Part shown: positions 17,577 to 25,134 of the stretch, one piece after another | Layout of the letters: each line of letters begins with the position of its first letter | How positions within the stretch are numbered: the stretch's first letter is position 1 | Assembly (NCBI RefSeq): GCF_009915685.1 | Contig: NZ_JAABLP010000003.1 | Source of the DNA: Pannonibacter tanglangensis | Lineage (GTDB): Bacteria > Pseudomonadota > Alphaproteobacteria > Rhizobiales > Stappiaceae | Reading direction: 5' to 3' (one strand) | Length of the DNA stretch: 64,000 nucleotides | Position numbers and translations under genes: made by a program | The notes under the pieces: generated by a model | Database searches by the model: none | What the model was told of the DNA's origin: nothing | Seen by the model: the letters and a program-made list of their open reading frames with translations, nothing else

Positions 17577-17987
17577 GTGGCGAAGTCACGCCGGCAAAGA
17601 AAATTCTGTAACGTCATATTTGAGTTGTTTTTTTACGCGGCAGCGCGGCTGTCTGCGGCGCGCCGGTGCGTGTTGAAACAGCTCGACCACACCCACGTCA
17701 TCCGGCCAAGCAAGGCGCAGAGCCGGGATGACGATCGAGGCGACCTTAAGCACACCGGCGCGCGGCTTTCTGCTGCGCGCCGTTTTCATTCCAAAACGGC
17801 GCTCTGGCTACCCTTATCAAGGGGAAAAACTTGTCATATCGCCCTTTCGCATTCCATATTGGAATAACCCCATTGCGAAAAGCCGTGCATGTGCGTCCCG
17901 GCTTGAATGTCCCGGCGGCCCGATCTGCGCTATAGCACAGGGAGATTCCCTTGCGGGGTGCCCCCGCAATGATGGCGGGTGACGGAC
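17577..17987. repeat. intergenic region with direct repeat and hairpins
   Basis: 411 bp without a protein gene. It holds two 23-bp copies differing at two positions (17643-17665 and 17760-17782), and a hairpin CGTCATCCGGC (17696-17706) with GCCGGGATGACG (17722-17733). A GC-rich hairpin with CGGCGCGC (17756-17763) and GCGCGCCG (17775-17782) is followed by TTTTCATT. The last looks like a plus-strand intrinsic terminator, so a small RNA ending near 17790 is possible. Confidence 0.55.
17951..17969 (+). promoter_or_regulatory. hairpin just upstream of the TPP-enzyme start
   Basis: A perfect 8-bp inverted repeat, TTGCGGGG and CCCCGCAA, with a 3-base loop ends 19 bp before the ATG at 17988. In the leader it would sit next to the ribosome site and could limit initiation. 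Confidence 0.45.
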
Positions 17988-19658
17988 ATGGCGCAGAAGA
18001 CAGGCGGGCAGCTCCTCGTTGAGGCCCTTGAAATCCACGGCGCGGAGCGCGTGTTCTGCGTGCCGGGCGAAAGCTATCTCGCCGTTCTCGACGCCCTGCA
18101 TGACGCGCGCATTCCCATCACGATCTGCCGTCAGGAAGGCGGCGCGGCGATGATGGCGGAAGCGCATGGCAAGCTGACCGGCCGTCCCGGCATCTGCATG
18201 GTAACGCGGGGCCCGGGCGCCACCAACGCCTCCGCCGGCGTGCATGTGGCGGCACAGGACTCGACGCCGATGATCCTGTTCATCGGCCAGATCGAGCGCG
18301 GCATGCGCGAGCGCGAGGCCTTCCAGGAAGTCGACTACCGGCAGATGTTCGGCGGCATTGCCAAGTGGGTGGCCGAGATCGACCACGCCGAGCGCGTGCC
18401 GGAGTTCATCTCCCGCGCCTATCATGTCGCCACCTCCGGCCGGCCGGGTCCGGTGGTGCTGGCGCTGCCGGAAGACATGCTGGTGGACCTTGCCGAGGTG
18501 AGCCAGCCGCAGCCCTGGCGGCAGGTGGAGACCCACCCGGGCCTGACCCAGATGGCCGACCTGCAGAAGCGCCTGTGGGCAGCCGAACGCCCGATCGCCA
18601 TTCTGGGCGGCAGCCGCTGGACCGAGGAGGCGGTGGCCGCCTTCACCCGCTTTGCCGAGCGCTTCGACCTGCCGGTCGCCTGTTCCTTCCGCCGGCAGAT
18701 GCTGTTCGACAACCTGCATCCGAACTACGCCGGCGATGTCGGCATCGGCGCCAATCCGAAGCTGCTGGCACGCATCAAGGCAAGCGACCTGATCCTGCTC
18801 GTCGGTGGCCGCCTGTCCGAGATGCCGAGCCAGTCCTATTCGCTGCTGTCGATCCCCGAGCCGGCACAGCAGCTGGTGCATGTGCATCCGGACCCGGAGG
18901 AGCTGGGCCGCGTCTACCGCGCCAGCCTGCCGATCAATGCCGCGCCGACCGGCTTCTGCAAGGCCGTCGAGGGGCTGCAGCCGCCGACCGCGCCGAAGAA
19001 CGCCGGACAGGCCGCCGAGGCCCATGCCGACTATCTGGCCTGGTCCGGCGCACGGCCGCAGACGCCGGGGGCGCTGCAGATGGCCGGCGTGATGGAGCAC
19101 ATCGAGGCCGAGATGGCCGCGGACACGATCTTCACCAATGGTGCCGGCAACTATGCCACCTGGCTGCACCGGTTCCACCGTTTCCGCCGCTTCGCCACGC
19201 AGGCCGCACCGACGTCCGGCTCGATGGGCTATGGCCTGCCCGGCGCCATTGCCGCCAAGCTCGCCTTCCCGGAGCGCGACGTCATCTGCTTTGCCGGCGA
19301 CGGCTGCTTCCAGATGACCCTGCAGGAGCTGGGCACGGCCGTGCAGGACAATGCGGCCGTGATCGTGCTGGTGATCGACAACGGCATGTATGGCACCATC
19401 CGCATGCACCAGGAGCGGCATTATCCCGGCCGCCCCTCCGGCACGAAGCTGGTCAATCCGGACTTCGCCGCCCTTGCCCGCTCCTATGGCGCCCATGGCG
19501 AGACGGTGCGGGAGACGGCGGAGTTCGGGCCCGCCCTCGCCCGGGCCAAGGCCAGCGGCAAGCCGGCGGTGCTGCATCTGCTCCTCGACCCCGAAGCGCT
19601 GACGCCGGCGGCCTCGCTGTCTGAGATCCGGGCGGCGGCGGAAGCGGCGAAGGCCTGA
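17988..19658 (+). CDS. thiamine-diphosphate enzyme, acetolactate-synthase-like
   Basis: ThDP-dependent decarboxylase/ligase of the acetolactate synthase superfamily, 556 residues. The N-terminal ThDP-activating domain has VFCVPGESYLAVLDAL and ITICRQEGGAAMMAEAHGKLTGRPG, where the Glu of RQEGG is the catalytic glutamate. The central domain spans about 190-330. The C-terminal ThDP-binding domain has VICFAGDGCFQMTLQEL and the Asn of VIDNGMYG (GDG-N motif). ATG 17988 was chosen; a GTG at 17979 is in frame. There is no adjacent ilvN-type regulatory subunit, so a biosynthetic acetolactate synthase is less likely than a catabolic relative. The substrate is undetermined. Confidence 0.85.
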   Translation: MAQKTGGQLLVEALEIHGAERVFCVPGESYLAVLDALHDARIPITICRQEGGAAMMAEAHGKLTGRPGICMVTRGPGATNASAGVHVAAQDSTPMILFIGQIERGMREREAFQEVDYRQMFGGIAKWVAEIDHAERVPEFISRAYHVATSGRPGPVVLALPEDMLVDLAEVSQPQPWRQVETHPGLTQMADLQKRLWAAERPIAILGGSRWTEEAVAAFTRFAERFDLPVACSFRRQMLFDNLHPNYAGDVGIGANPKLLARIKASDLILLVGGRLSEMPSQSYSLLSIPEPAQQLVHVHPDPEELGRVYRASLPINAAPTGFCKAVEGLQPPTAPKNAGQAAEAHADYLAWSGARPQTPGALQMAGVMEHIEAEMAADTIFTNGAGNYATWLHRFHRFRRFATQAAPTSGSMGYGLPGAIAAKLAFPERDVICFAGDGCFQMTLQELGTAVQDNAAVIVLVIDNGMYGTIRMHQERHYPGRPSGTKLVNPDFAALARSYGAHGETVRETAEFGPALARAKASGKPAVLHLLLDPEALTPAASLSEIRAAAEAAKA

Positions 19659-19681
19659 AGGGAAGACGTTTTCCTGCGGTG

Positions 19682-19724
19682 TTGATGCACGTCAAAGTCC
19701 GGAACCGCCCTTGCACCTATTGTC
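19682..19724 (+). promoter_or_regulatory. FixK/FNR-type box and -10 of the usp promoter
   Basis: TTGATGCACGTCAA (19682-19695) matches TTGA-N6-TCAA exactly. A -10 TATTGT lies at 19719-19724, predicting a start near 19731. The box centre would then be about 42 bp upstream, the class II activator position. Confidence 0.7.
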
Positions 19725-19767
19725 GGATGTGACAGGCCCGACGGGGGGCCATCGGACGGAGGACACC

Positions 19768-20598
19768 ATGGCACTGAAGGACATTCTGGCACTCACGGAT
19801 CTCGCAGGCGACCAGACGGCATCCCGCTACGCAATTGATCTGGCGGCGCGGTGCGACGCCCATGTCACCGGACTTTCGCTGGCCTTCGAGCCGGTCGTGC
19901 CCGCCTTTGCCGCAGCGCCGCTGCCGGCCGACTTCATCGAGGCCAGCCGCCAGCAGGCGCTGGCCGCCGCGCAGACCTCGCTGGCCGCCTTCAACGAGCT
20001 GGCCCGGCTGGGCGGCGTCAAGGGCGAGGGACGCATCGCCGACGTGATGACGGGCGGGCCGCTGGAGCCGGTGCTGCGCCATTGCCGCCTGACCGACCTG
20101 ATCGTCATCGGGCAGGAAAACCCGGACCGGCCGGAGCCGATGCGGGAGCTGGTGATCGAGACGGCGCTGTTTGAAAGCGGCGTGCCGGTGCTGCTCATTC
20201 CCTACATCGGCGCGGCCTCGCCCAAGCTTGAGAACGCGCTCGTCGCCTGGGACGGCAGCCCGACGGCCACCCGGGCCGTGCATGCGGCCCTGCCGATGCT
20301 TGCCATGGCCAAGAAGGTGACGGTGCTGATCGTCAACAAGGGCCGCAAGATGGCCGGGGAGCCCGGCGCGGACATGGCGACCTATCTCGCCCGCCACGGC
20401 CTGAACGTGACCGTCGACGTGGTGACCAACCCGCAGACCTCGGTCGCCGACACGCTGCTCAACTATGTCAGCGACAATGGCAACGATCTGGTGGTGATGG
20501 GCGGCTACGGCCACAGCCGCGTGCGCGAGTTCCTGTTCGGCGGCGCGACCCGCGACATCCTGGCTGCCATGACCGTTCCGGTGCTGATGGCCCACTGA
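19768..20598 (+). CDS. universal stress protein, tandem UspA domains
   Basis: Cytoplasmic stress-survival protein of 276 residues with two Usp repeats. The first opens MALKDILALTDLAGDQTASRYAIDLAARCDAHVTGL; the second (about 148-276) opens KLENALVAWDGSPTATRAVHAALPML and ends with the nucleotide-binding-type VVMGGYGHSRVREFLFGGATRDIL. ATG 19768 follows GGAGGA; the frame is open from 19711, but that is leader. The FixK/FNR box upstream implies induction when oxygen falls. A Pat-type acetyltransferase gene follows on the same strand after a repeat-rich 445-bp gap. Confidence 0.93.
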   Translation: MALKDILALTDLAGDQTASRYAIDLAARCDAHVTGLSLAFEPVVPAFAAAPLPADFIEASRQQALAAAQTSLAAFNELARLGGVKGEGRIADVMTGGPLEPVLRHCRLTDLIVIGQENPDRPEPMRELVIETALFESGVPVLLIPYIGAASPKLENALVAWDGSPTATRAVHAALPMLAMAKKVTVLIVNKGRKMAGEPGADMATYLARHGLNVTVDVVTNPQTSVADTLLNYVSDNGNDLVVMGGYGHSRVREFLFGGATRDILAAMTVPVLMAH

Positions 20599-20633
20599 AC
20601 CGGAGCAGCGCCCGGTTGTCGCCCGGGCGCTCA

Positions 20634-20703
20634 GAGCTGGGTTGTGAGAGCTGGGCCACGAGGCCTGGGACTCGGGGCCTGGGACACGAGATATGGGCCA
20701 CGC
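20634..20703 (+). repeat. five 14-bp imperfect tandem units downstream of usp
   Basis: Contiguous 14-bp units GAGCTGGGTTGTGA, GAGCTGGGCCACGA, GGCCTGGGACTCGG, GGCCTGGGACACGA and GATATGGGCCACGC, starting about 35 bp after the usp stop. The period equals that of the array at 6423-6491, and the units resemble the reverse complement of that unit. Confidence 0.9.
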
Positions 20704-20954
20704 GACCGCTGGCCGGTGACGGGCTGGCCGGCGGAACGCCGGCACGGCAAGAACCGGCCGGTGCGCTGAAGCCTCCTCCCCCGACGTGTCCCCGACCTGT
20801 CCCTGACATGTCCCTGACCGGGCGCCCCCTGCGACCGGGTGGGGATTGTGCGGGGGTGGTCTGGACATCAACACAGCCGCGACACACTTCCGCTATAGCC
20901 TGATCATCGCCCTGCCGTCCGGGACCCCTGCCCCGGACGGCAGGACCATGTTCA

Positions 20955-21035
20955 ACGAGAGTTGGCTCAGGAAGACTGGGCTCAGGGAAAACTGGGCCAA
21001 GCGAAACTGGGCTTGACGAAACTGGGCTCGGGGGA
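20955..21035 (+). repeat. about five 15-bp tandem units abutting an RBS
   Basis: Units of the form GcGAAACTGGGCTtG at 20971, 20986, 21001 and 21016, with a diverged 16-bp unit before. The last unit runs into the GGGGGAG ribosome site of the gene starting at 21044. The rest of 20599-21043 has no gene. Confidence 0.9.
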
Positions 21036-21043
21036 GACTGGCC

Positions 21044-23773
21044 GTGACGATCCGCAACCTGGAAGCCGCCTTCTTGCCCAGGAGCATCGTCTTCGCCGGC
21101 CCCAACCGCCACGATCCGCGCGTGCTGGCGCATCTGCTCGGCCGCCTCGCGGCCGCCGGACATGCCGGGCCGACGGCGCTGGTGAACCTGCCCCTGCCTG
21201 ACGGACTGCCGCAGGGAGGGCTCGCCACCGCAGACAGCCTGGCCGCCCTTTCCTTTGCCCCGGATCTCGTCGTCTATCTCGGACCGCCGGAGGCGGCGGA
21301 GGATCTCGTCACCGCTGCCGCCATTGCCGGGGCGCGCTGTGTCCTGCTGGCGGCGCCGGGCTATGATGCCTATCCGGCCGCCGTGCTGTCGGCCTGCCTG
21401 AAGGCGGCGCAGCCCTATCGCCTGCGCGTGATCGGGCCGGGCAGCATCGGCGTGGCGGCCCCCCAGGCGAAGCTGGACCTGCTGCTGACCCGCGACGCAC
21501 CGCTGCCGGGCGACCTGGCGCTGATTGCCCGCTCGAGCGCGGTGGTGAATGGCATCGTCTCCTGGGCCAAGGCCCGGCGGCTCGGCTTTTCCGGCATCTG
21601 CGCCCTCGGGCAGCGGTCGGATGTGGATGTGGGCGACCTGATCGACTATTTCGCCGCCGACTACCGGACCCGGGCGATCCTGCTGCACATCGAGAGCCTC
21701 AGCACCCCGCGCAAGTTCCTGTCCGCTGCCCGTGCGGCTGCCCGCGGCAAGCCGGTGGTGCTGATGCGCACCGGCCGCAGCCGCGACGCCTTCGCCACCG
21801 GCAAGACCCATGCCGGCAAGGTGACGCGCCGCGATCCGGTGTTCGAGAGCGCCCTGCGCCGGGCCGGCATCCTGCGGGTCGGCGATCTCGACGAGATGTT
21901 CGAGGCAGTCGAAACGCTGTCGCGGGTGCGGGCGCCGCAATGCCGGCGGATGGCCGTGATCGCCAATGGCCGCAGCCTGGCGACGCTGGCGGCCGACCGG
22001 CTGACGGAGGGCGGCGGCGAACTGGCCGGGCTCGCGCCGGAGACGCTCGCGCTGCTGGAGCCGCTCGGACGCCCCGGGTCGATGCCCGGCAACCCGCTGA
22101 CGCTGCCGGACGGGGCGACGCCGGAGGCCTTCTCCGCCGCCATCGCCGCGATCCTTTCCGATCCGGCCCCCGACGGCGTGCTGGTGCTGGCCGCGCCCCA
22201 TCCCTTCGTCGAGGCCGAGGCGGTGGCCGGCGCGATCGCCACGGCGGCAAGGGCGGACCAGCGCCGGGTGGGCCGGCGCAAGACCCTGATCGCGGCGCTG
22301 ATCGGCGAGGACCCGCTGCCCCGCGCGGCCCTCGACGAGGCGAAAGTGCCGGTCTTCGCCAGCCCGGCCGAGGCCGTGCGCGCGGCGCAGCACCTGATCC
22401 GCAGCGCCGAGGCGCAGGACGCCTTGATGGCCGCCCCGCCGAGCCTGCCGGCCGAGTTCACGCCGGACCCCGTGCGGGCGCGGCAGATGCTGCGGCGGGC
22501 CCTGGAGAGCGGGCGGACCATGCTGGACCCGGCAGAGACCGCCGCGCTGATGGCGGCCTATGACATCCCGATGATCGAGACGCATCTGGTGACCGACCCG
22601 GCGGAGCTGCCCGCCCTCGCGGCGGCGATGCTGACCCGGCATGCGGCGCTGGTGGTCAAGGTCTGGTCGGCCGACCTGCCGTTCAAGTCGGATGTCGACG
22701 GCATCCGGCTGCGCTTGACCACGCCGGAGGCGGTGGAGGCGGCGGCGCGCGAGCTGACCGGACGCATCGCTGCCAAGTTCCCCGAGGCCCGCATCCAGGG
22801 CCTGACGCTGCAGGGCATGGTCGACACGCGGCAGCGGCTGGAGCTGTTCACCGGCATTGCCGACGAACCGCTGTTCGGCCCGGTGATGGTGTTCGGCCAG
22901 GGCGGCACCTCGGTCGAGGTCGCGGCGGACGTGGCGCACGAGCTGCCGCCGCTCGACCTCAACCTCGCCGATCACCTGATCGGGCGGACCCGCGTCGCCC
23001 GGCTGTTTCCGGCGCACCGGGGCCAGCCGGAAAAGGACCGCGCCGCCGTGGCGCTGACGCTGGTGAAGCTGTCGCAGATGTCGATCGACCTGCCGGAGCT
23101 GCGTGAACTGGACATCAATCCGCTCGCGGTCGGCGCCGAGGGTGTCGTGGCGCTCGACGCCCGGGTGGTGCTGGGCGAACCCTCGCGCCAGGCCGGCCGC
23201 AGCGGCGCCTCGCGGCTTGCCATCGCCCCCTACCCGAAGGAGTGGGAGCAGACCCTGCGGCTCAAGGACGGCTGGAGCGTGTTCGTCCGCCCGGTGCGGC
23301 CGGAGGACGAGGAGCTGTTCCGGGCCTTCTTCGAGCATGTGTCGCCGGACGACCTGCGCCTGCGGTTCTTTGCCCCGGTGAAGGACTTCAATCACAAGTT
23401 CCTGTCGCGCCTGACCCAGCTCGACTATGACCGGGCCATGGCGCTGGCCGCGCTTGACCCGCAAAGCGGAGACCTGCTGGGTGTCGTGCGGCTGCATGCC
23501 GACCCCGACCACCGCACCGGCGAATATGCCGTGATGGTGCGGTCCGACCTGAAGGGCCGCGGCCTCGGCTGGGCGCTGATGAAGCTCATCATCCGCTACG
23601 CGCAGGTGGACGGGATCGAGACGATCAAGGGCGAGGTGCTGAAGGAAAACACCAGCATGCTGGCCATGTGCGGCGCCCTCGGCTTTGCCATCACGACCTC
23701 GCCGGACGATGCGGCAATCGCCATCGTGACCCTGGCGGTCACCCAGGCCGCCGCCCAGCTCGAGGCCGACTGA
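21044..23773 (+). CDS. Pat-type ADP-forming acyl-CoA synthetase fused to GNAT acetyltransferase
   Basis: A 909-residue fusion resembling protein lysine acetyltransferase Pat/YfiQ, which acetylates metabolic enzymes from acetyl-CoA. The CoA-binding domain (about 1-130) has a diverged nucleotide loop (SIVFAGPNRHD). The succinyl-CoA-ligase-like domain (about 140-450) keeps THAGKVTRRDPVFESALRRAGILRV with its phosphohistidine-type His. An ATP-grasp domain (about 480-720) has VVKVWSADLPFKSDVDGIRL and ELRELDINPLAV. The C-terminal GNAT domain (about 740-909) has VMVRSDLKGRGLGWALM, the acetyl-CoA P-loop. The GTG start has GGGGGAG upstream. It could also be a true acyl-CoA synthetase; the GNAT loop favours acetyltransferase activity. 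Confidence 0.85.
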   Translation: MTIRNLEAAFLPRSIVFAGPNRHDPRVLAHLLGRLAAAGHAGPTALVNLPLPDGLPQGGLATADSLAALSFAPDLVVYLGPPEAAEDLVTAAAIAGARCVLLAAPGYDAYPAAVLSACLKAAQPYRLRVIGPGSIGVAAPQAKLDLLLTRDAPLPGDLALIARSSAVVNGIVSWAKARRLGFSGICALGQRSDVDVGDLIDYFAADYRTRAILLHIESLSTPRKFLSAARAAARGKPVVLMRTGRSRDAFATGKTHAGKVTRRDPVFESALRRAGILRVGDLDEMFEAVETLSRVRAPQCRRMAVIANGRSLATLAADRLTEGGGELAGLAPETLALLEPLGRPGSMPGNPLTLPDGATPEAFSAAIAAILSDPAPDGVLVLAAPHPFVEAEAVAGAIATAARADQRRVGRRKTLIAALIGEDPLPRAALDEAKVPVFASPAEAVRAAQHLIRSAEAQDALMAAPPSLPAEFTPDPVRARQMLRRALESGRTMLDPAETAALMAAYDIPMIETHLVTDPAELPALAAAMLTRHAALVVKVWSADLPFKSDVDGIRLRLTTPEAVEAAARELTGRIAAKFPEARIQGLTLQGMVDTRQRLELFTGIADEPLFGPVMVFGQGGTSVEVAADVAHELPPLDLNLADHLIGRTRVARLFPAHRGQPEKDRAAVALTLVKLSQMSIDLPELRELDINPLAVGAEGVVALDARVVLGEPSRQAGRSGASRLAIAPYPKEWEQTLRLKDGWSVFVRPVRPEDEELFRAFFEHVSPDDLRLRFFAPVKDFNHKFLSRLTQLDYDRAMALAALDPQSGDLLGVVRLHADPDHRTGEYAVMVRSDLKGRGLGWALMKLIIRYAQVDGIETIKGEVLKENTSMLAMCGALGFAITTSPDDAAIAIVTLAVTQAAAQLEAD

Positions 23774-23855
23774 GCGGCCGGCCCGGGTGACGGGTCGTCC
23801 CCGCCGCGGACTGCCGGAAGTGGCTGAAATTGTTGACTTTTGGAGTCAGTTTTTC

Positions 23856-23872
23856 TTTTGAATAGTTCTAAA
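23856..23872 (+). promoter_or_regulatory. Irr box (iron control element)
   Basis: TTTTGAATAGTTCTAAA differs at one position from the rhizobial Irr/ICE motif TTTAGAATNNTTCTAAA. It lies in an AT-rich island upstream of an iron ABC transporter. The gene context supports it. Confidence 0.7.
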
Positions 23873-23893
23873 CTATTGATTTCTCGAGTTTTC

Positions 23894-23923
23894 TTGACTT
23901 TCCTGAGCGTCACATTCATATAT
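23894..23923 (+). promoter_or_regulatory. probable promoter of the iron transporter
   Basis: TTGACT (23894-23899) with CATATA/ATATAT at 17-18 bp spacing. The Irr box lies 21 bp upstream of the -35. A short inverted repeat GTCATC/GATGAC (23935-23951) sits in the predicted leader. Confidence 0.55.
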
Positions 23924-23992
23924 CCCGCCGTACCGTCATCCCAACGATGACAGGGTTCGTGGGGCCTTGAACCCCGACGACTGGAGGATTTC

Positions 23993-25045
23993 ATGACGTT
24001 CAAGACAGTTCCTTCCTTCGCCCGCACCGCGCTGCTGGCCTCGACCCTCGTGGTGTCGGTGGCCCCCGTCGCGCTCGCAGACGGTGAAGTGAACATTTAC
24101 TCCTATCGCCAGCCGACCCTGATCCAGCCGCTGCTCGATGCCTTCACGGCCGAGACCGGCATCAAGACCAACGTGATCTTCGCGAACGAAGGCCTGGAAG
24201 AGCGCATCGCTGCCGAAGGCGCGAACTCGCCGGCCGACGTGCTGCTGAGCGTGGACATCGGCCGTCTCGACGGCGCCAAGCAGGCCGGCATCACCCAGCC
24301 GATCGTCTCGGACACGGTGAAGGCCAACATCCCGGCGACCTATCTGGATCCGGAAGGCCACTGGGTCGGCCTGACCACCCGCGCCCGCGTGATCTATGCC
24401 TCGAAGGACCGCGTCCAGCAGGACACGATCACCTATGAGGAACTGGCGGATCCGAAGTGGAAGGGCAAGATCTGCACCCGCTCGGGCCAGCACGTCTACA
24501 CCATCGGCCTGGTCGCCTCGATGATCGCCCACAAGGGCGTCGAGGAGACCGAGAAGTGGCTCGTGGGCCTGCGCGACAACCTGGCCCGCAAGCCGGCCGG
24601 CAATGACCGCAGCCAGGTGCAGGGCATCAAGAACGGCGAATGCGACATCGCGCTCAGCAACACCTATTACATGGGCGCCATGATGACCAACGAGAAGGAG
24701 CCGGAGCAGAAGGAGTGGGCCGCGTCCGCGCGGATGATCTTCCCGAATGCCGCCGACCGTGGCACGCATGTCAACATCGCCGGCATCGTGATGGCCAAGC
24801 ACGCGCCGAACAAGGACAACGCCCTGAAGCTGGTCGAGTTCCTGTCCACGCCGAAGGCGCAGCAGATCTATGCCGAGGCGAGCTTCGAGTATCCGGTGAC
24901 CCCGGGTGTTGCCCCCTCCGAGCTGGTCCAGTCCTTCGGCACGCTGAAGGCTGACACCCTGTCGATCGAGGAGATCGCCAAGAACCGCAAGGCGGCCAGC
25001 GAGCTGGTCGACAAGGTGCGCTTCGACGACGGCCCGGCGAGCTGA
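23993..25045 (+). CDS. fbpA: Fe(3+) ABC transporter substrate-binding protein
   Basis: Periplasmic ferric-iron-binding protein of the FbpA/FutA class, 350 residues with a clear signal peptide (TALLASTLVVSVAPVALADG, cleavage after ALA). The mature protein starts with VNIYSYRQPTLIQPLLDAFTAETGI. The paired tyrosines in ALSNTYYMGAM are the typical iron ligands, and NIAGIVMAKHAPNKDNALKLVEFLSTPKAQ is a family block. It is preceded by an Irr box and a promoter, and followed after 23 bp by a strong hairpin with a T-run and then the permease gene. This arrangement would give more binding protein than permease. Confidence 0.9.
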   Translation: MTFKTVPSFARTALLASTLVVSVAPVALADGEVNIYSYRQPTLIQPLLDAFTAETGIKTNVIFANEGLEERIAAEGANSPADVLLSVDIGRLDGAKQAGITQPIVSDTVKANIPATYLDPEGHWVGLTTRARVIYASKDRVQQDTITYEELADPKWKGKICTRSGQHVYTIGLVASMIAHKGVEETEKWLVGLRDNLARKPAGNDRSQVQGIKNGECDIALSNTYYMGAMMTNEKEPEQKEWAASARMIFPNAADRGTHVNIAGIVMAKHAPNKDNALKLVEFLSTPKAQQIYAEASFEYPVTPGVAPSELVQSFGTLKADTLSIEEIAKNRKAASELVDKVRFDDGPAS

Positions 25046-25068
25046 GCCGACTGCCAGACACCCCGGAC

Positions 25069-25105
25069 GGGCGCCGCGAGGACTTCGCGGCGCCCTCTTG
25101 CTTTT
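25069..25105 (+). terminator. terminator or attenuator between binding protein and permease
   Basis: A perfect 11-bp stem, GGGCGCCGCGA (25069-25079) and TCGCGGCGCCC (25085-25095), with loop GGACT is followed by TCTTGCTTTT. Its position inside the operon suggests partial termination. Confidence 0.75.
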
Positions 25106-25134
25106 GGCCGCCGCAACGGGCTTATGACACGGCA

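Noticed and set aside
20468..23512. Long leftward frame opposite usp and the Pat-like gene
   Set aside because: Antisense shadow with histidine/arginine-rich nonsense composition.
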